Positions 1 to 12,000 of a stretch of 64,000 bases of DNA are shown one piece after another. The notes under the pieces are model-generated. The model did no database searches. It had not been told where the DNA came from and was given only the letters and a program-made list of their open reading frames with translations. Positions within the stretch are counted from its first letter, which is position 1. Every line of letters begins with the position of its first letter. The position numbers and the translations under genes are program-made. The DNA comes from Monodelphis domestica (Eukaryota; Chordata; Mammalia; Didelphimorphia; Didelphidae), in contig NC_077228.1 in the NCBI RefSeq assembly GCF_027887165.1, positions 213,145,635 through 213,209,634 of the forward strand, written 5' to 3'.

Positions 1-350
1 TCAAGTTGGCCAATCTGATAGGTGTAAGGTGAAACCTCAGAGTTGTTTTAATTTGCATTTCTCTAATCAAGAGGGATTTAGAACTTTTTTTCATATGATT
101 ATTGATAGCTTTGATTTCATCTGAAAACTGCCATTTCATATCCTTTGACCATTTGTCAATTAGGGAATGTCTTATATTCTTACAAATTGACTTAGTTCTT
201 TATAAATTTGAGAAATTAGACCTATATCAGAGAAATTTGTTATACATTTTTCCTGTTTTATTGTTTTCCTTCTAATCTTGGTTGCATTGGTTTTGTTTTT
301 TACAAAAAAAATTTTTTTTAATAATTAAAATTATTCATTTCACATCTTGT
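1..350 (-). mobile_element. L1 LINE fragment, antisense
   Basis: The segment matches the familiar antisense L1 text (TTTGCATTTCTCTAATCAA, then a block like CATATCCTTTGACCATTTGT). The same text recurs at 60480-61260. It is a truncated, old copy that runs off the window edge. Confidence 0.7.
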
Positions 351-599
351 AATGTAGCCCTTATCTTGGAACTGATACTTAATTTCAATTCTAAGACAGA
401 AGAGAAGGGTTTTTGGTTGGTTTTTTTTTTGGGTGTTTTTTTAGAAGTACATTAGAGAGTTGTAAAATACAGATGAAGGAGGTTGTTATGGGAGTGGTGG
501 TAGGGAGTGAGCTTTAAAGGCTGGATTGGAATTATAAAATTCCAATAAACAATAAACCAAAAAAATCCAACAACAATAAAAAAAGAGATGGAGAGGTCA

Positions 600-1080
600 T
601 TCTAGATATAAAACATTGGCAAAGAAAATTGGGTCAGAAAGTAAAGGGATTATTTAGGAACATAGTTGTTTGGCTAGAGTTTAGCCTGTACCCAAGGTTA
701 AGATTAGAAAGATATGGTGTTACCAGATTATAGAAGGCCTTGAAAGCTAGGGAAAGGGATTTTAGTTTATTCCATAGGTTATAGGGAGCTATCACAGACT
801 ATTAAGCAAATGAGTAAGATATGATCAGATCTGTGCATAAGAAAAATGAGTCTGGTAGTTGTAGGAAGAATGGATTAAAGAGTAGGAAAGAAAATAAAGG
901 CCCAGTGACCTGTTATGAATCAATCAAATGACAGGCCTTTATTAAGTATTTACTATGTACCAGGTAATCTGCTTAGCACTGAGGACATAAAGATAAAAAA
1001 TCATCCCTACCCTTAAGAAATTCACATTCTAATAAGTCAATTGGCATAGGCTAGGTGGCAGATAATAAAGGCCTGTACTA
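600..1080 (-). mobile_element. L2 LINE fragments, antisense (two pieces)
   Basis: 600-900 resembles L2 3'UTR in antisense (GGTTATAGGGAGCTATC, GATCAGATCTGTGC). 915-1080 is an L2 3' end in antisense: TTTATTAAGTATTTACTATG followed by the block around TTAGCACTGAGGACA. Both are diverged and have no open frame. Confidence 0.65.
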
Positions 1081-1140
1081 TGGCAATGGTTTAAAAAAAA
1101 GGGAGGATGGATGTAAGAGATGTGAAAACAAACTTGGTAT

Positions 1141-1305
1141 GGGGCAGCTAGGTGGCTCAGTGGATACTAAGAGCCAGACCTGGAGATGGGAGGGTGTAAG
1201 TTCAAATATGATCTCAGACACTGCCTAGCTGTGTGACCCTGGGCAAGTCACTTAACCCCAGTTGCCTAGCCTTTACTGTTCTTCAGATTTGGAACAATTC
1301 TTAGT
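1141..1305 (+). mobile_element. MAR1/SINE1-type tRNA-derived SINE
   Basis: Head GGGGCAGCTAGGTGGCTCAG with an A-box-like TGGCTCAGTGG, central TGTGACCCTGGGCAAGTCAC and CTTAACCCCAGTTGCCTAGC. The B-box region is diverged and the 3' tail is truncated. Confidence 0.9.
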
Positions 1306-1489
1306 ACATGATTTTCCAACATGGGAGGCTAGATGATGTTAGAAAAGAAGTGGGTTTTAGAGGGGAAAATATTAAGTTGTTTCATATGTTGAGCTTGAGG
1401 TTACATGGTACTATGGAAACTTCTTATGAAAAGTCAGAGATAATAGTCTGAAAACAGAAGAAAGATGATAAAAATACGAAAGTTTCTTG

Positions 1490-1870
1490 AGTCTATCACT
1501 TACCTATCAATTATTAAACATTTCCTATGGCCGAGGCACTGCATTAAGTTTGGGGAAGATTAAAAAAAAAAAGATAGTCAATGTCTGTCCTCAAGGAACT
1601 TATAATCCTTGAAGGCCTTAAAAAAAACACACAAAAACATGTAGAGTGCTTTGCAAACCTTAAAAAATATTGTATAAATGCTATTGCTATTGTTATTGTT
1701 ACTATTAGTTAGTCTTTGTATGACCAACATCTTACTATCACTTATTCATTCAGTTAACAAGCATAATAAACATTAACATGCCTAATGTGTGGCAAGCATT
1801 AGCAGTATAGAAACAAAATCAGAATAGTATCTGCCTTCAAAAAGCTTATGTTCTATTGAAAAAAATCATT
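1490..1870. mobile_element. Old L2 and MIR/THER fragments
   Basis: 1490-1615 and 1735-1865 read as antisense L2 3' ends (attaaacatttcctatg and aataaacattaacatgcc, each followed by a 'tcaaggaactt'/'tcaaaaagctt' block). 1640-1710 resembles a MIR/THER tail (GTGCTTTGCAAACCTTA, then TATAAATGCTATTGCTATT). Confidence 0.55.
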
Positions 1871-1879
1871 TTTTGTAGA

Positions 1880-2330
1880 CCAAAGCATCCTTTTTTTAAA
1901 ACTTTATTTTTCTTGGATTTGGTTTCTTTTTTAGTCTGTTTTCTTTTACAACATGCCTAATATGGAAATGTTTTTGCATGACTGCACATGTATGACAAGT
2001 CAAATTGCTTACCTTCTCAATGAGGGGGATGGGAGGGAGGAAAGGAGACTTGAAACTCAAATTTTTTTAATTTTTTTTTTTAAACCCTTACCTTCTGTCT
2101 TAGAATCAATACTGTATATCAGTTCCAAGGGCAATAGGGATTAAGTGACTTGCCCAAGGTCACACAACTAGGAAGTGTCTGAGGCCATATTTGAACCCAG
2201 GACCTCCTATCTCTGGGCCTGGCTCTCAATCCACTGAGCCACCCAGCTGCCCCATCAACATTTTTAAAAAATGAATGTTAAAAATTGTTTTTATATACAA
2301 TTGGAAAAAGTATTGAAAAAAAGAAAAGAA
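1880..2330 (+). mobile_element. L1 3' end, sense, split by a SINE
   Basis: The 3'UTR text (ACAACATGCCTAATATGGAA, TGCATGACTGCACATGTAT, ATGAATGTTAAAAATTGTTT) is interrupted at about 2070-2255 by a reverse SINE and resumes after it. A related copy lies at 41775-42055. Confidence 0.7.
2070..2254 (-). mobile_element. MAR1/SINE1-type SINE inside L1
   Basis: Reverse orientation: AAACCCTTACCTTCTGTCTT at one end and TGAGCCACCCAGCTGCCCC at the other. Flanks TCAAATTTTTTT and TCAACATTTTT look like an imperfect target-site duplication within the L1 tail. Confidence 0.9.
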
Positions 2331-3150
2331 AATTCTTAGCTTGTGGGTCCTACAGTGGCCAGACCTTTGGACCATAGTTTGTCAACCCTGATCCTAGAAA
2401 TTCCAACCATTGAAGTCTCAAACTGGGAAACTCACAAATTTGAGTTTATCCTGAAGCAGCTCCTACAGCTAGTACTGCAATGGAAGTCTCTCTTCTCTGA
2501 CTAGTGTCCTGGATTCCAGAATCTACTGCACAGGGAATTCAAAATAACTTTTCCTTTACATAAAGCTCATAAAGAATTTCCATGAACTACCCTTTCAGAC
2601 CAACTAGTCATATACATATCTGCTTCTCCCATATGCTCTTAAAGGAACTCTGTTTTAGTGCCCTGATTGCTACCATTTATTAAACTGAGAAAGTCTATTT
2701 TCAGGATTTTTTTTTTCAGGCTTTTGGAAGCACATGACTATCCCTGCCACATGCTTTAGTTACCATTCTCCATAACTGCTGGGGAAGGGGGGGGTCCGGA
2801 TAAAACCATCCAAAGTTGTCCCACTGTCAACAAAGATCCCTTCTCTGGCTTGCTATTTTCTTAAGAGGGAAAGTTCACATGATAAAGTGAGAAAACTGGT
2901 CTACAAGGTCTTCTTGCTAGACTACCAAGGGTGGCTCCTCCAGCAAGACACTGTTCACCTAGAGTTCCTTCAATCAAAAATCTACTTCCTTGATTCTCTC
3001 AGAAAGGTGCCAGTTGACATATCTATACTGTTATGGTGAGCTATCCCTCAGATGTCCCCAAACGACATTGGCTTGATTGGGATGGAATTGGGATCAAATG
3101 GACTATAGATTCCTTGATCAGCCCTACCACAAGTAAATAATAAATATATA
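2331..3150. other. No gene or repeat recognised
   Basis: About 0.8 kb of AT-rich sequence without coding potential or a repeat I can name. A short G run lies near 2785. Confidence 0.5.
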
Positions 3151-3660
3151 AAGGGTAAATACAAAGTAATTTTAGGTGAACAACCAGGGAGATCAGGAAA
3201 GGCCTTATCATATAGGAAGTAGCTCTTGACCTGAGCTTTTAAATACCTTAAAAATTCTAAGAGGAAGAGGTAAGGAAGGATACCTTTTCAGGTATGAAGA
3301 ATCCCAATGCATAGACACTAAGGCAGAAGACAGAGAACAGCAAGAAGTCTAGTTTGGCTGGAATGTAGAGTATGTGAAGGTAATATGTAATAAGCCTGGA
3401 ATGGTAAGCTACAGCCAAGTTGTGAAAGGCTTTAAATGCCAAGGTGTTATTCTTGAAGGGAAAGGGAGCCAATGGAGTTGACATTGTCAGGCCTATACTT
3501 TGGAATATCAGTTTGACAGCAGTATGGAAGATGGATTGGAGAAGGATGTGAGGCAGGAAGACCAATTGGAAGGAATCTGTTGCAAATAGTTCTGGTGAAA
3601 GATGAAGCATATGAATGTGAATGATGAGAATCTTGTACACACTAAAGGCCTGTTAGATTG
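3150..3660 (-). mobile_element. L2 3'UTR fragment, antisense
   Basis: Ordered L2 antisense blocks are visible: CAGGGAGATCAGGAAAGGCC, AGTTTGGCTGGAATGTAGAG, AAGTTGTGAAAGGC, GGGAGCCAATGGAGTTGAC and GGAGAAGGATGTGAGGCAGG. The open frame on the minus strand here is a by-product of this UTR and not a gene. Confidence 0.75.
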
Positions 3661-4264
3661 GATTGGATATAGATTTGAGAAGGCTTTGGGACTATATTGG
3701 GAGAGAAATGAGGGAATTTAGGCTTTGCAACTCCATTTTTTCTTTCTCTGCAAGTCTTCTCAAGGAATACAATTTAGCCCTAACCAAAGAAAAAGGGAAA
3801 GGAAAAGGATGAAAACTGGCCCAGAAGCTTGTGGCCTCTTTCCTTAAGAGATACCTAGCTTTCCTGGTCCACCCTTTTCCCTAGTTGCCCTAGTTGAGAA
3901 CACCTCTCCCTGAAGGATATATGAGGCAGATCTGAGATTGGGTTTATGCTCAGAGAGTCACACTGGCTCTGTTAAACTGCCGTTTAATATTTGTTTGAAT
4001 TGTTAATTACTTCAACTAAGCCAAAACCTCAAGTAAGTTGTTACCCCCTTATATATGCTTGGGTTTTTATTATAAATCAAAATGCATATAGTCTGCCCAC
4101 TAGGACCACAGCAAAGGATGTTGGAACTACAGAAACTTTGTGTGTATGTGTCCATATACAGCTTTAGTTCTGTATATGAATGGTTTTTTTCCTTACTGTA
4201 CTTTCCTGAATGAAATAGTCCCTTTGCCTTGAGCCATACCTCAGAAGTACCACCAGCTAACTCA

Positions 4265-4795
4265 AATCTGAAAATGAAAATAATAACAACTCACATTTCT
4301 ATAACAATTTACCATTTACTCCCATAGCACAACCCTCTGAGAGAAGGCAGTCGGAAAATGGAAAAAGAACATTGGATCACAAGGACCTGATTCAAATCTC
4401 ACATCTGATACTAGCTGTGTGACCTTGGGCAAATCACTGAACCTCCCTGGACCTCATTAGTTTCCTCATTTGTAAAGGAATTAATAACAGCTAGCATTTA
4501 TCTGCTACATATCAGACACAGTGCTCATATTATCTCAATCAATCCTCACAACAACCCCTGGGAAGAATTATTATTCTATTACTGTTATCATCCCCATTTT
4601 TCAGAAGTTAACATTACTGATTAAGCAACTTACCCAAAGTCATATAGCTGGTAAGTGTCTGAGACCACATTTGGACTCAGGTCTTCCTGACTCCAGCCCC
4701 AGTACTGTCCATTGTACTACTTGGCTGCTGGATGAGATTGACTTTGAGGTCCCTTTCAACTCTTAAATCTCTGATCTTATAGATGAGGTAGATAG
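4265..4795 (+). mobile_element. MIR/THER CORE-SINE copies
   Basis: Two partial copies. 4485-4735 reads through the MIR core (AACAGCTAGCATTTATCTGC, then AGCTGGTAAGTGTCTGAGAC). The tail at 4735-4780 (GAGGTCCCTTTCAACTCTTA) is of THER/MIR type. Confidence 0.7.
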
Positions 4796-5499
4796 TATAA
4801 GAGAAGTATCATGACAGCACTTTTATAGACAAGCAAACTGAGGGTCGAATTACTCAGCATCACCTATCTAATACATATAGGAGTCAATAACAGGTTTCTT
4901 GACTCCATACTCTTCCTTCTTTATCCAGGGGCCTTTTCATTTGTAAGAACTTAAGAAATATGAAGGGGGAAGGGGGAAATGAAGAACTCCTGGGTGTAAG
5001 AAATCACACAGATTAGCCTACATTTAAAAAAAATACTAATGGCTATTGCATGAGATCTGAGATTTTGAGCTGGAAGAGACCTCTGTGATAGATAATATGG
5101 ATTTGATAGACAGCCCTTTCCAGAAGGAAGGGTGCATTGTACCAGCCTGGGTACAGGCAGGCTTTCCAGGAGTGCCTGGTCCATAGGGTGGAATGATAGA
5201 AGTCTGGGCAACAAGCTGTGCAAGCAGCCTGCCTTGTGAAAATGGAGCCATGATGTTTCCAAACCTGGCACAGAGGGGAGGCCAAGCAGGGCTGTCCTTG
5301 GACCACAAAGAGACAGGCTGGGCCAAAGGGCATTCTTTCAACGCCCTAGTGGGGCTACTGCCGGAGGTTTTTACCTCCTGGGCCTGCTCTTCTCAGCCTC
5401 CACTCCTCACCTAAGACCTGTGAGCCAGTCAGCCGGCTCCCAGGGACCCAGACAGCTGGAGTCCATTTTGATTCTCCTCCACCACCATCAGTAGGACAA
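4796..5499. other. SUMO2 upstream flank
   Basis: Transition from AT-rich sequence to the CpG island. A short MIR3-like block lies near 5055-5090 (GAGCTGGAAGAGACCTCTG). The several short overlapping open frames are not supported as genes. Confidence 0.45.
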
Positions 5500-5671
5500 T
5501 ACAACCCCGCCCAGAGCCAGGCGCGCCCCCGCGACAGGCCCTGTGCGCGTGCCCGCGCATCTTCCCGCCTCCCCGCCTCCGAGCCCGGCGCAGAGGCCTC
5601 TCCTGGGGAGTTTGGAGGGTTGGGGGAGGGGGCTGGTTATGTAAGCATTGCGCGTTCCCGTGAGCCGAAAA

Positions 5672-5676
5672 CCAAT
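5672..5676 (+). promoter_or_regulatory. CCAAT box (NF-Y-type)
   Basis: AACCAATGGG matches the NF-Y consensus. It lies about 310 bp upstream of the SUMO2 start codon inside the CpG island, a plausible proximal-promoter position. Confidence 0.5.
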
Positions 5677-5740
5677 GGGAGCTCCGGGCAGCTCGTGCCC
5701 GCGCACGCAAAGGGGGAGAAGGAGCGCAGGACGTGCGCGC

Positions 5741-5925
5741 GCCCTCAGTCCCTCCACCGCTGCCTCCTCCTCCTCTTCCTCCTCCTCCTCCTTCACCTCC
5801 TCCTCCTCCTTCTCGTCCTTCTCCTCCTCTTCTTCGTCCTCACTATCATCATCACCATCATCTTCCTTTTCATCCTCCTTTTGCTCCTGCTCCTGCCGCT
5901 GCTGCTTCTCCCCCCATTCCCTTGG
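5741..5925 (+). other. Long pyrimidine-rich tract in the SUMO2 5' leader
   Basis: About 185 bases are nearly all C and T, mostly CTC/TCC/CTT triplets, with one short ATC/ACC interruption near 5840-5865. The tract lies just upstream of the start codon and probably falls in the 5'UTR. The long open frames that cross it on both strands are low-complexity (poly-Ser/Leu or Glu/Asp/Lys) and are not considered genes. Confidence 0.7.
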
Positions 5926-5985
5926 AGCGGACCATCCTGGTGCCTCTTTTGTGAAGCGGCGGCTGAGGAGACCCCCGGACTCACC

Positions 5986-6006
5986 ATGGCCGACGAGAAG
6001 CCGAAG
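5986..6006 (+). CDS. SUMO2: SUMO2 coding exon 1 (MADEKPK)
   Basis: Seven codons ending AAG, then the donor GTGAGG. The exon lies in the CpG island. No ATG occurs between the CCAAT-box area (last one at 5675) and this start, so there is no competing upstream start if transcription begins after about 5700. Confidence 0.96.
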
Positions 6007-9000
6007 GTGAGGGAGCCCGCGGTGGCTGAGGCGGGCGGCTACTGCTGCGGCGGCACCGGCGGCTGCGGCGGGGGAGGGGGCGGGAGGCGCGCGAAGGGAG
6101 GGAGGCGGGCCGGGCGGGGGGTCTGGCGCTGCGGCGGCCCCGGCTCGGGCCCGGGCTTTCCGCGCCATTTTCTCTCCTCCCCCCACCCTCTCTCCCTCAG
6201 CCCGCGCCGGTCGAGGCCCCCTCGGACCCCAGGGCCGGAGCCGGGGCCGCGGAAGGAGAGCGGAGCGCGCGGCCTTGGCCTCACTGCCGCCGCCTCTGCC
6301 GCGGAGCTCGGGGCTTTCCCTCTCGGCCTAGGGGGCTGCTCTGCCCTCCCCTGGCGCGGGCTGGAGGCGGGTCCTCTCCCGGCCTGGAGTTTCAGAGCGT
6401 CTCCTCCTCTCTCCGGGGTCCTCGCGCTCCTCCCTCCCGGCCTTAGGGCCTAGGGGGGAGGGGGTGCGGGCCGAGGCCGGATTCCCCCGGGCGAAGAAGG
6501 CTGGGGGGAGTGCGGTTTCCTGCCTCCCTCCCTCCCTCTTCCTCGAGTCGAGGAACCCATAGCCCTCAGCGACCATGTGGATGATGCTGGAGCTGGAAGG
6601 AGGAGGAGGAAGGTGGCAGGCTCAATGGGGGTGGCGTGTGTGTATGTGTATGGATATGTATATATTTTCAATGTAAACTTTACGAAGGCAGCTTTTAAGG
6701 CGCCAAAAGACTTCCCCCCTCCAGGGCCCCCCCAGACACCACCTCCCCCCGTGCCTCGAAAACACGAATGCATCTTTCATATGGGAATATTTCTTCTGGC
6801 TACTATAACCTTTCAGGGCTCATTTAAGGACAATAATGCTCACATGGATATATAGCTGTAGTCAGGCGTTTGCATCGTACGGGGGAGGGGGGAGGAAAAA
6901 TCTGAGACTGCCGCCCATTTACATTGTATATATCTTGTTTAAGCATGGTGGTTTGCATGGTATTCTCCCTATTAGAATGGGTGCTAGTCTAGAGCATGGT
7001 CCGTATTTTTTTGTCTTTCTTTGTATCTCCTATGCTTTAGCACAGTGCCTGGCACGTTGTAATCCCTCAATAAATGCTGATTAATTGACTGATCCAGGTT
7101 CAAATACCAACTTTGATCCGAATACCTGGGGGGACCTTGGACAAGCAAATCGCAGAACCTCCCTGCGCCCCAGTTTCTTTTCTCATTCCACTTCTGGATC
7201 TAGGAGTCTTTGATCCTAAATATGGTCACAGATACAGGGAAGTTTGAGTAGAACTTTCGTAGACCCCCTATTAAAAATATTTTTATCAACATTTCTCACT
7301 CCCACACCCCCAAAAAAGGAGGGTGCTGAAGAAAAGATTTATTGTCTGCTATTAAGTTTTTTGTTTGAATCCAGGGAGAACCTCAAATTTACATTTATAT
7401 TGTGATGATACATTGTTAAACTAGGTCTGAGTGCCAAAATATACCTAACTATATGAAAATTCTGTAGCAAAGAGTGGATGTGGAATTGAATGTAGACAAT
7501 AAAGTTTGATAGTTTTAAGTGTAATTTTTCTGAAAAGAGCTTCTCTTTAGGGAAAATGAAAAATGATCGTGCTAGCAATCCTTTGGTTTTTTTTTTAACT
7601 GAAAATGTTGCAGAAGTGGGTGTGACTTCCTTTCCATAGTCCATTACATATAGGATCATTTTTTTGTTACTATGACAGTTATTTAATTTCACTGATACTT
7701 TCTCATCTCTTGTTAGTTTCAAAGTCAGTATCACATAATTCTGCTATTTTTGAAATCAAAATGTCAAACTTGTTGCTTTTTGAAGCAACCTGAGATTGTT
7801 GCTTGATGCTGCTAAGGGCATTTTTAAAAAACATCCTTAAGTTATACCACCTTATTTTTCTCTCTCAACAGGAAGGAGTCAAGACTGAAAACAACGACCA
7901 CATTAATTTGAAGGTGGCAGGGCAAGATGGTTCGGTGGTGCAGTTTAAGATTAAGAGGCACACACCACTTAGTAAACTAATGAAAGCCTATTGTGAACGA
8001 CAGGTGAGAAGTTAGTATATGGACTTCCAGGCTAAATCTGGTGAAAACAACAAACTGGATAATAGAGACTAAGATGTATCTTTAATATTGTGCTAATATT
8101 GTATGTAGTGTGGTTTTAAATATTTAATAGGTTTGTAAGGAAAAGCATTCATTTGTATCATACTTAACTGTTTTGTAAGATTTTAAATATATTTGTCATT
8201 TGTGTTCAAAATTCCTTTCCACAGTCCTATGTTAAAATCCTTTTAGTTTTTATTCTAATAATTCTTAATGATAGGAATAAATGCAATGAAATAATTTGCT
8301 AACTACTATCTGAGGTATTTGGGGAGCAATGCTAACTTTTTTGTATTCTTGAAAGGGAGGATGAACTTTAAATTTAATTTTCAGGCCTCCTACCCATCTT
8401 ATACTTGTCTGTTAATTTTTGCCTATGGCTTATCTAAATTTAGCTTTCTACTAAACAAGTTTTAGAAATTAAAGTCATGTTTGCATTTGGCATTAAGCAT
8501 GAAAATTGTGATTTTTTTTTCCATTCTCATTGGAGATATCAAAATAACTTAACCCTGCAAAGCCAAAATATGAAGTTTCTGATAATTTAAAGATCTTTTT
8601 TACCTAAAAGATTGTAAATAAAGAGGAAGTATGAAAATTAATGTATGAAATTATCTGAGCACAGTACTTGGAAGTACATTAGTGATTTCTACTAAGAAAA
8701 ACCAGGAGCCCCTATTATGTAATGAATTTATCAATAGCTCAAAAGTAATGTATAGGGTTCCTTTTTATCCCTTTTGGAAGAAATTGTTGGTAATCAGGTA
8801 AGTAGTTTTCCTGCTGAAAATAGATTTTTGGAAGGTCAAAATTTCCATCATGGTCTACCATAAATAAGAACAAAAGTTCAGAAAATTATTTTGATAGGAT
8901 AAAAGAACTCATGAATTTCAAAATAATTTTTAAAATGTAAAAGTTGGCTTAATCCTAGACAAATTGGAAAATGCCGTTATAAAGGAAAAGCCTTTTCCTT

Positions 9001-12000
9001 CTCTAGTGTGATGGTTTTGGTAGAAATAGAATTCATTTTTTATAAAGTGATAGAACCTCAAATTATATGTGATTGAGGAAATTTTAGCAAATGGCTATGC
9101 ATTTATTAGTTATTTCATCAAAATAGATTCATTTATTATAATGAATTTTTAGAAACTTCCATATCAACTCTGGGTATTTGAAAGCCTGGATTATTAATCT
9201 AGATTCCCAATTTCTGATTTGCTTCATTGGTGTTTGTTAATATAATCCTCAGAATTTATCTCTCTGCCAACAATCAGTAAACATTTATTAAATACCTACT
9301 ATGTGCTAGGCACTATGCTAAATAGTGGGGACCCAAAAAAGAAGTAAAAGACCCTAATCTCAAGAACCTTAAAACCTAATAGATTGCATGTAAACTACAA
9401 AGCAAGCTATATGCGGGTTAAATAAAAAAATAATTAACAGAGGGAAAACACAAGAACTGAGTAAGGAACAGCTTCCTAGTTTTAAAAAATGATATTTTCA
9501 CTGGGATTTAAAGGAAACCAGGGAAAACCCTACATGAAATTGAGGGAAGAGCATTGCAGGCATGGGAAACAGCCAGAGGAAATGTATATCTTGGTGGTGG
9601 AACAGCCAGGAGACCATTATCATTGGATCAAACATAGCAGGGAATAAAAAAGACAGAAAAGGGCTAGGTTATTTGGCATTGAATGCCAGATAGGATTTTA
9701 ACTTGATCCTAAAGGTGATAGCCACTAGAGTGTTGAGTAGAATGATACTACAGAGTAGCATGACATAGTTAGAATTGTGCTTTGGGGACACCACTTTTGG
9801 AAGCTGAATAGAGGATAGATTGGAATGGGGAAAGACTTGAGGTAGATGGACCCACCAGGACATTAAAATAGTTTGGGGGGGGTGATGAGTGGTGGCTGTG
9901 TCAGAGAAGAGGATATATTCAAGAAATGTTGCTGAGGTAAAATCAAGACAGGACTTGGCAACAGATTGGATATGGATGGGGTAAGAGTAAGGAGTTGACC
10001 CCTTGGTTGTGAGCCTGAGGGTTTAGGAGGAGGATGTTGCCCTCTACTGTGATGAAAGTAGGCGAGGGAAGAAAGGGGAGAAAGCTAATGTTCAGTTTTG
10101 AACAAGATATCTAAAAGAGTGGAAGTGAGCAGAGAAGTTAGGGTAGCATAGATATATTTGAGAAACATAGTCATTAAATCCATAGAAACAGATCAGACTG
10201 TTTAGGGGAGATATTGTACAGGTGAAATCAACAAACTTGGCAACTAAATAAGGGAAGTAAAAGAGGCATCAAAGATGACTCCTAGTTTTTGAGGCTAAAG
10301 CACTGTCAGGATGGTGTTGCTCTCTGTGGTAATAAGGGTGTGGGGTAGGGTAGAGTTTAGGAGTGAAGATAATGAGTTCTGTTTTGAACATGTTGAGTTT
10401 AAGATGTCTCCTGGACATCAGATTTGAGGTTCTGAATTGAAGATGTAAGATTTGAGGTCAATAGAGAGGTTGAGGCAGGATAGATTTGAGAATCATCAGC
10501 CTAGAGATGATAATTGAATCCATGGAAACTGATAAGATCACCAAGTGAAGACAGACCAGGGCAGAACCCCAAGGGACACCTATTGGTTACAGGGCATATT
10601 CTGCCAGCAGAGGATAAGAGAGGTCAGTTAGGAGAACTAGAAGAGAGTGATATCCTGAAAATATAGAAGAGAGTATCACGGAGGAGAGTGATCAAAGAAT
10701 CAGGCTGCAGAGTGGTCAAGGAGAATGAGAATTGAGAAAAAGCCACTGGATTTGAATTTGACAACTGAGGTCCTTAGGTTAGCCTTGGTAAGAAATAAGA
10801 CCACTAAATTACCTGAGATGGGGATGGAGGAGAATTTGGCAGAAGGGATATCTGAGTGATGGGAGAAGAGGGGACTTAACAAATGGTCTCAGTTTTTCTG
10901 GAGAAAAAAAAAGGCAAGGATTTCATCAGAGAGTTGGAGGACGGGGGAGTCTTGGGAAATTTGAGGAAGGAAGAGGAAGTTTGGAAGAACCTTTGTGAAG
11001 AATTGAATGGTGAGTTGATAAGGGAGCCATAAAGGATTGCCTAGCAGTAGTGAGGGCCAAGTTAAAGTTGTGTAGCATAAATTTGTAGTAGATCCAATCA
11101 TAATGGTTACATGATTCTACCATCATTTAACCGCACACAAATAGGGACAAAGCAGCAAATGGTGGGAGTAATCCAAAGCTAAGGCTTGGCAGGGCATTAA
11201 TCAGTGAGAGATAGGGGGCTAGTGATTCAAGAGAGGAAGACAGATATAATAATAAAGATGTACACATAGACTCAAATTCCTTTGAGAGGTGGTATGTTAG
11301 AGTTGAGCCTTTCAGAATCAGCGATCCTGGGTTAGGGGTCTCCGGGAGCATTCATTCTATTAAGAGGAATGTGTGCATGTATAAATAGACAGAAGATAGA
11401 ATAATTACAAGGTGAGAGAAGCACTGACTAGTACCAGGGAGATCAGGAAAGACTTTCTGTAAAAGGTGGTGAGGAAAGTGCATTCTAGGCATGAGAGGAT
11501 AGCTAAGACACAGAAAAGGCCAGTTTGTCTGGACCATAATGTATGGGGGAAAGAATAATCTATTATAATGTCAGAAAGATAAGTTTGGGGCCAGGTTGTG
11601 AGTGAAGGATTTTAAAAAACAGATTTTTATATTTTTCTCTTTCTTGCCTCTAGGTAAGTAATTAGGTGTCTGAACCTTAGTTTCTTCATCTTTAAAATGT
11701 GCATAATAACTCAGCTATTGAGGATTCAATGAAAGAATGTGTAGAATGTACTTTGTAAACCTTCAAGCATTGTATAAATGTCATCTATTAATGTTTCAGT
11801 TTATTCTAAAACAAGATAATTCTTTGGATATATCTATGATTTCACTGAAGTGAATAACCCCACTGGCAAAGATGGTAAATCTTCCATGGACAGATGTCCC
11901 ATGCAGATCTTCAAATTCAGCATCTCCAACACAATTCATCTCCCCCCCATCTCCCTTCTCAAATTCACAGTCTATCAATTTTTTTACCCTTAGTACGTGT

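Larger units (their letters stand above)
5500..6500 (+). promoter_or_regulatory. SUMO2: CpG-island promoter of SUMO2
   Basis: About 1 kb is rich in G+C and CpG, against an AT-rich, CpG-poor background everywhere else in the window. It spans the presumed transcription start, exon 1 and the first part of intron 1. It contains an Sp1-type GC box (GGGGGCGGGA, 6077-6086), several GCGC-rich NRF1-like stretches near 5543-5560 and 5696-5740, and a CCAAT box. No TATA box is placed convincingly. This is typical of a broadly expressed gene. The exact start of transcription cannot be read from sequence; I infer roughly 5690-5760. Confidence 0.85.

Noticed and set aside
5488-6453. Long open frames on both strands across the CpG island (232 and 277 codons)
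   Set aside because: They consist of low-complexity runs caused by the CT-rich tract and GC-rich sequence, overlap SUMO2 exon 1 in other frames, and contain no known domain.
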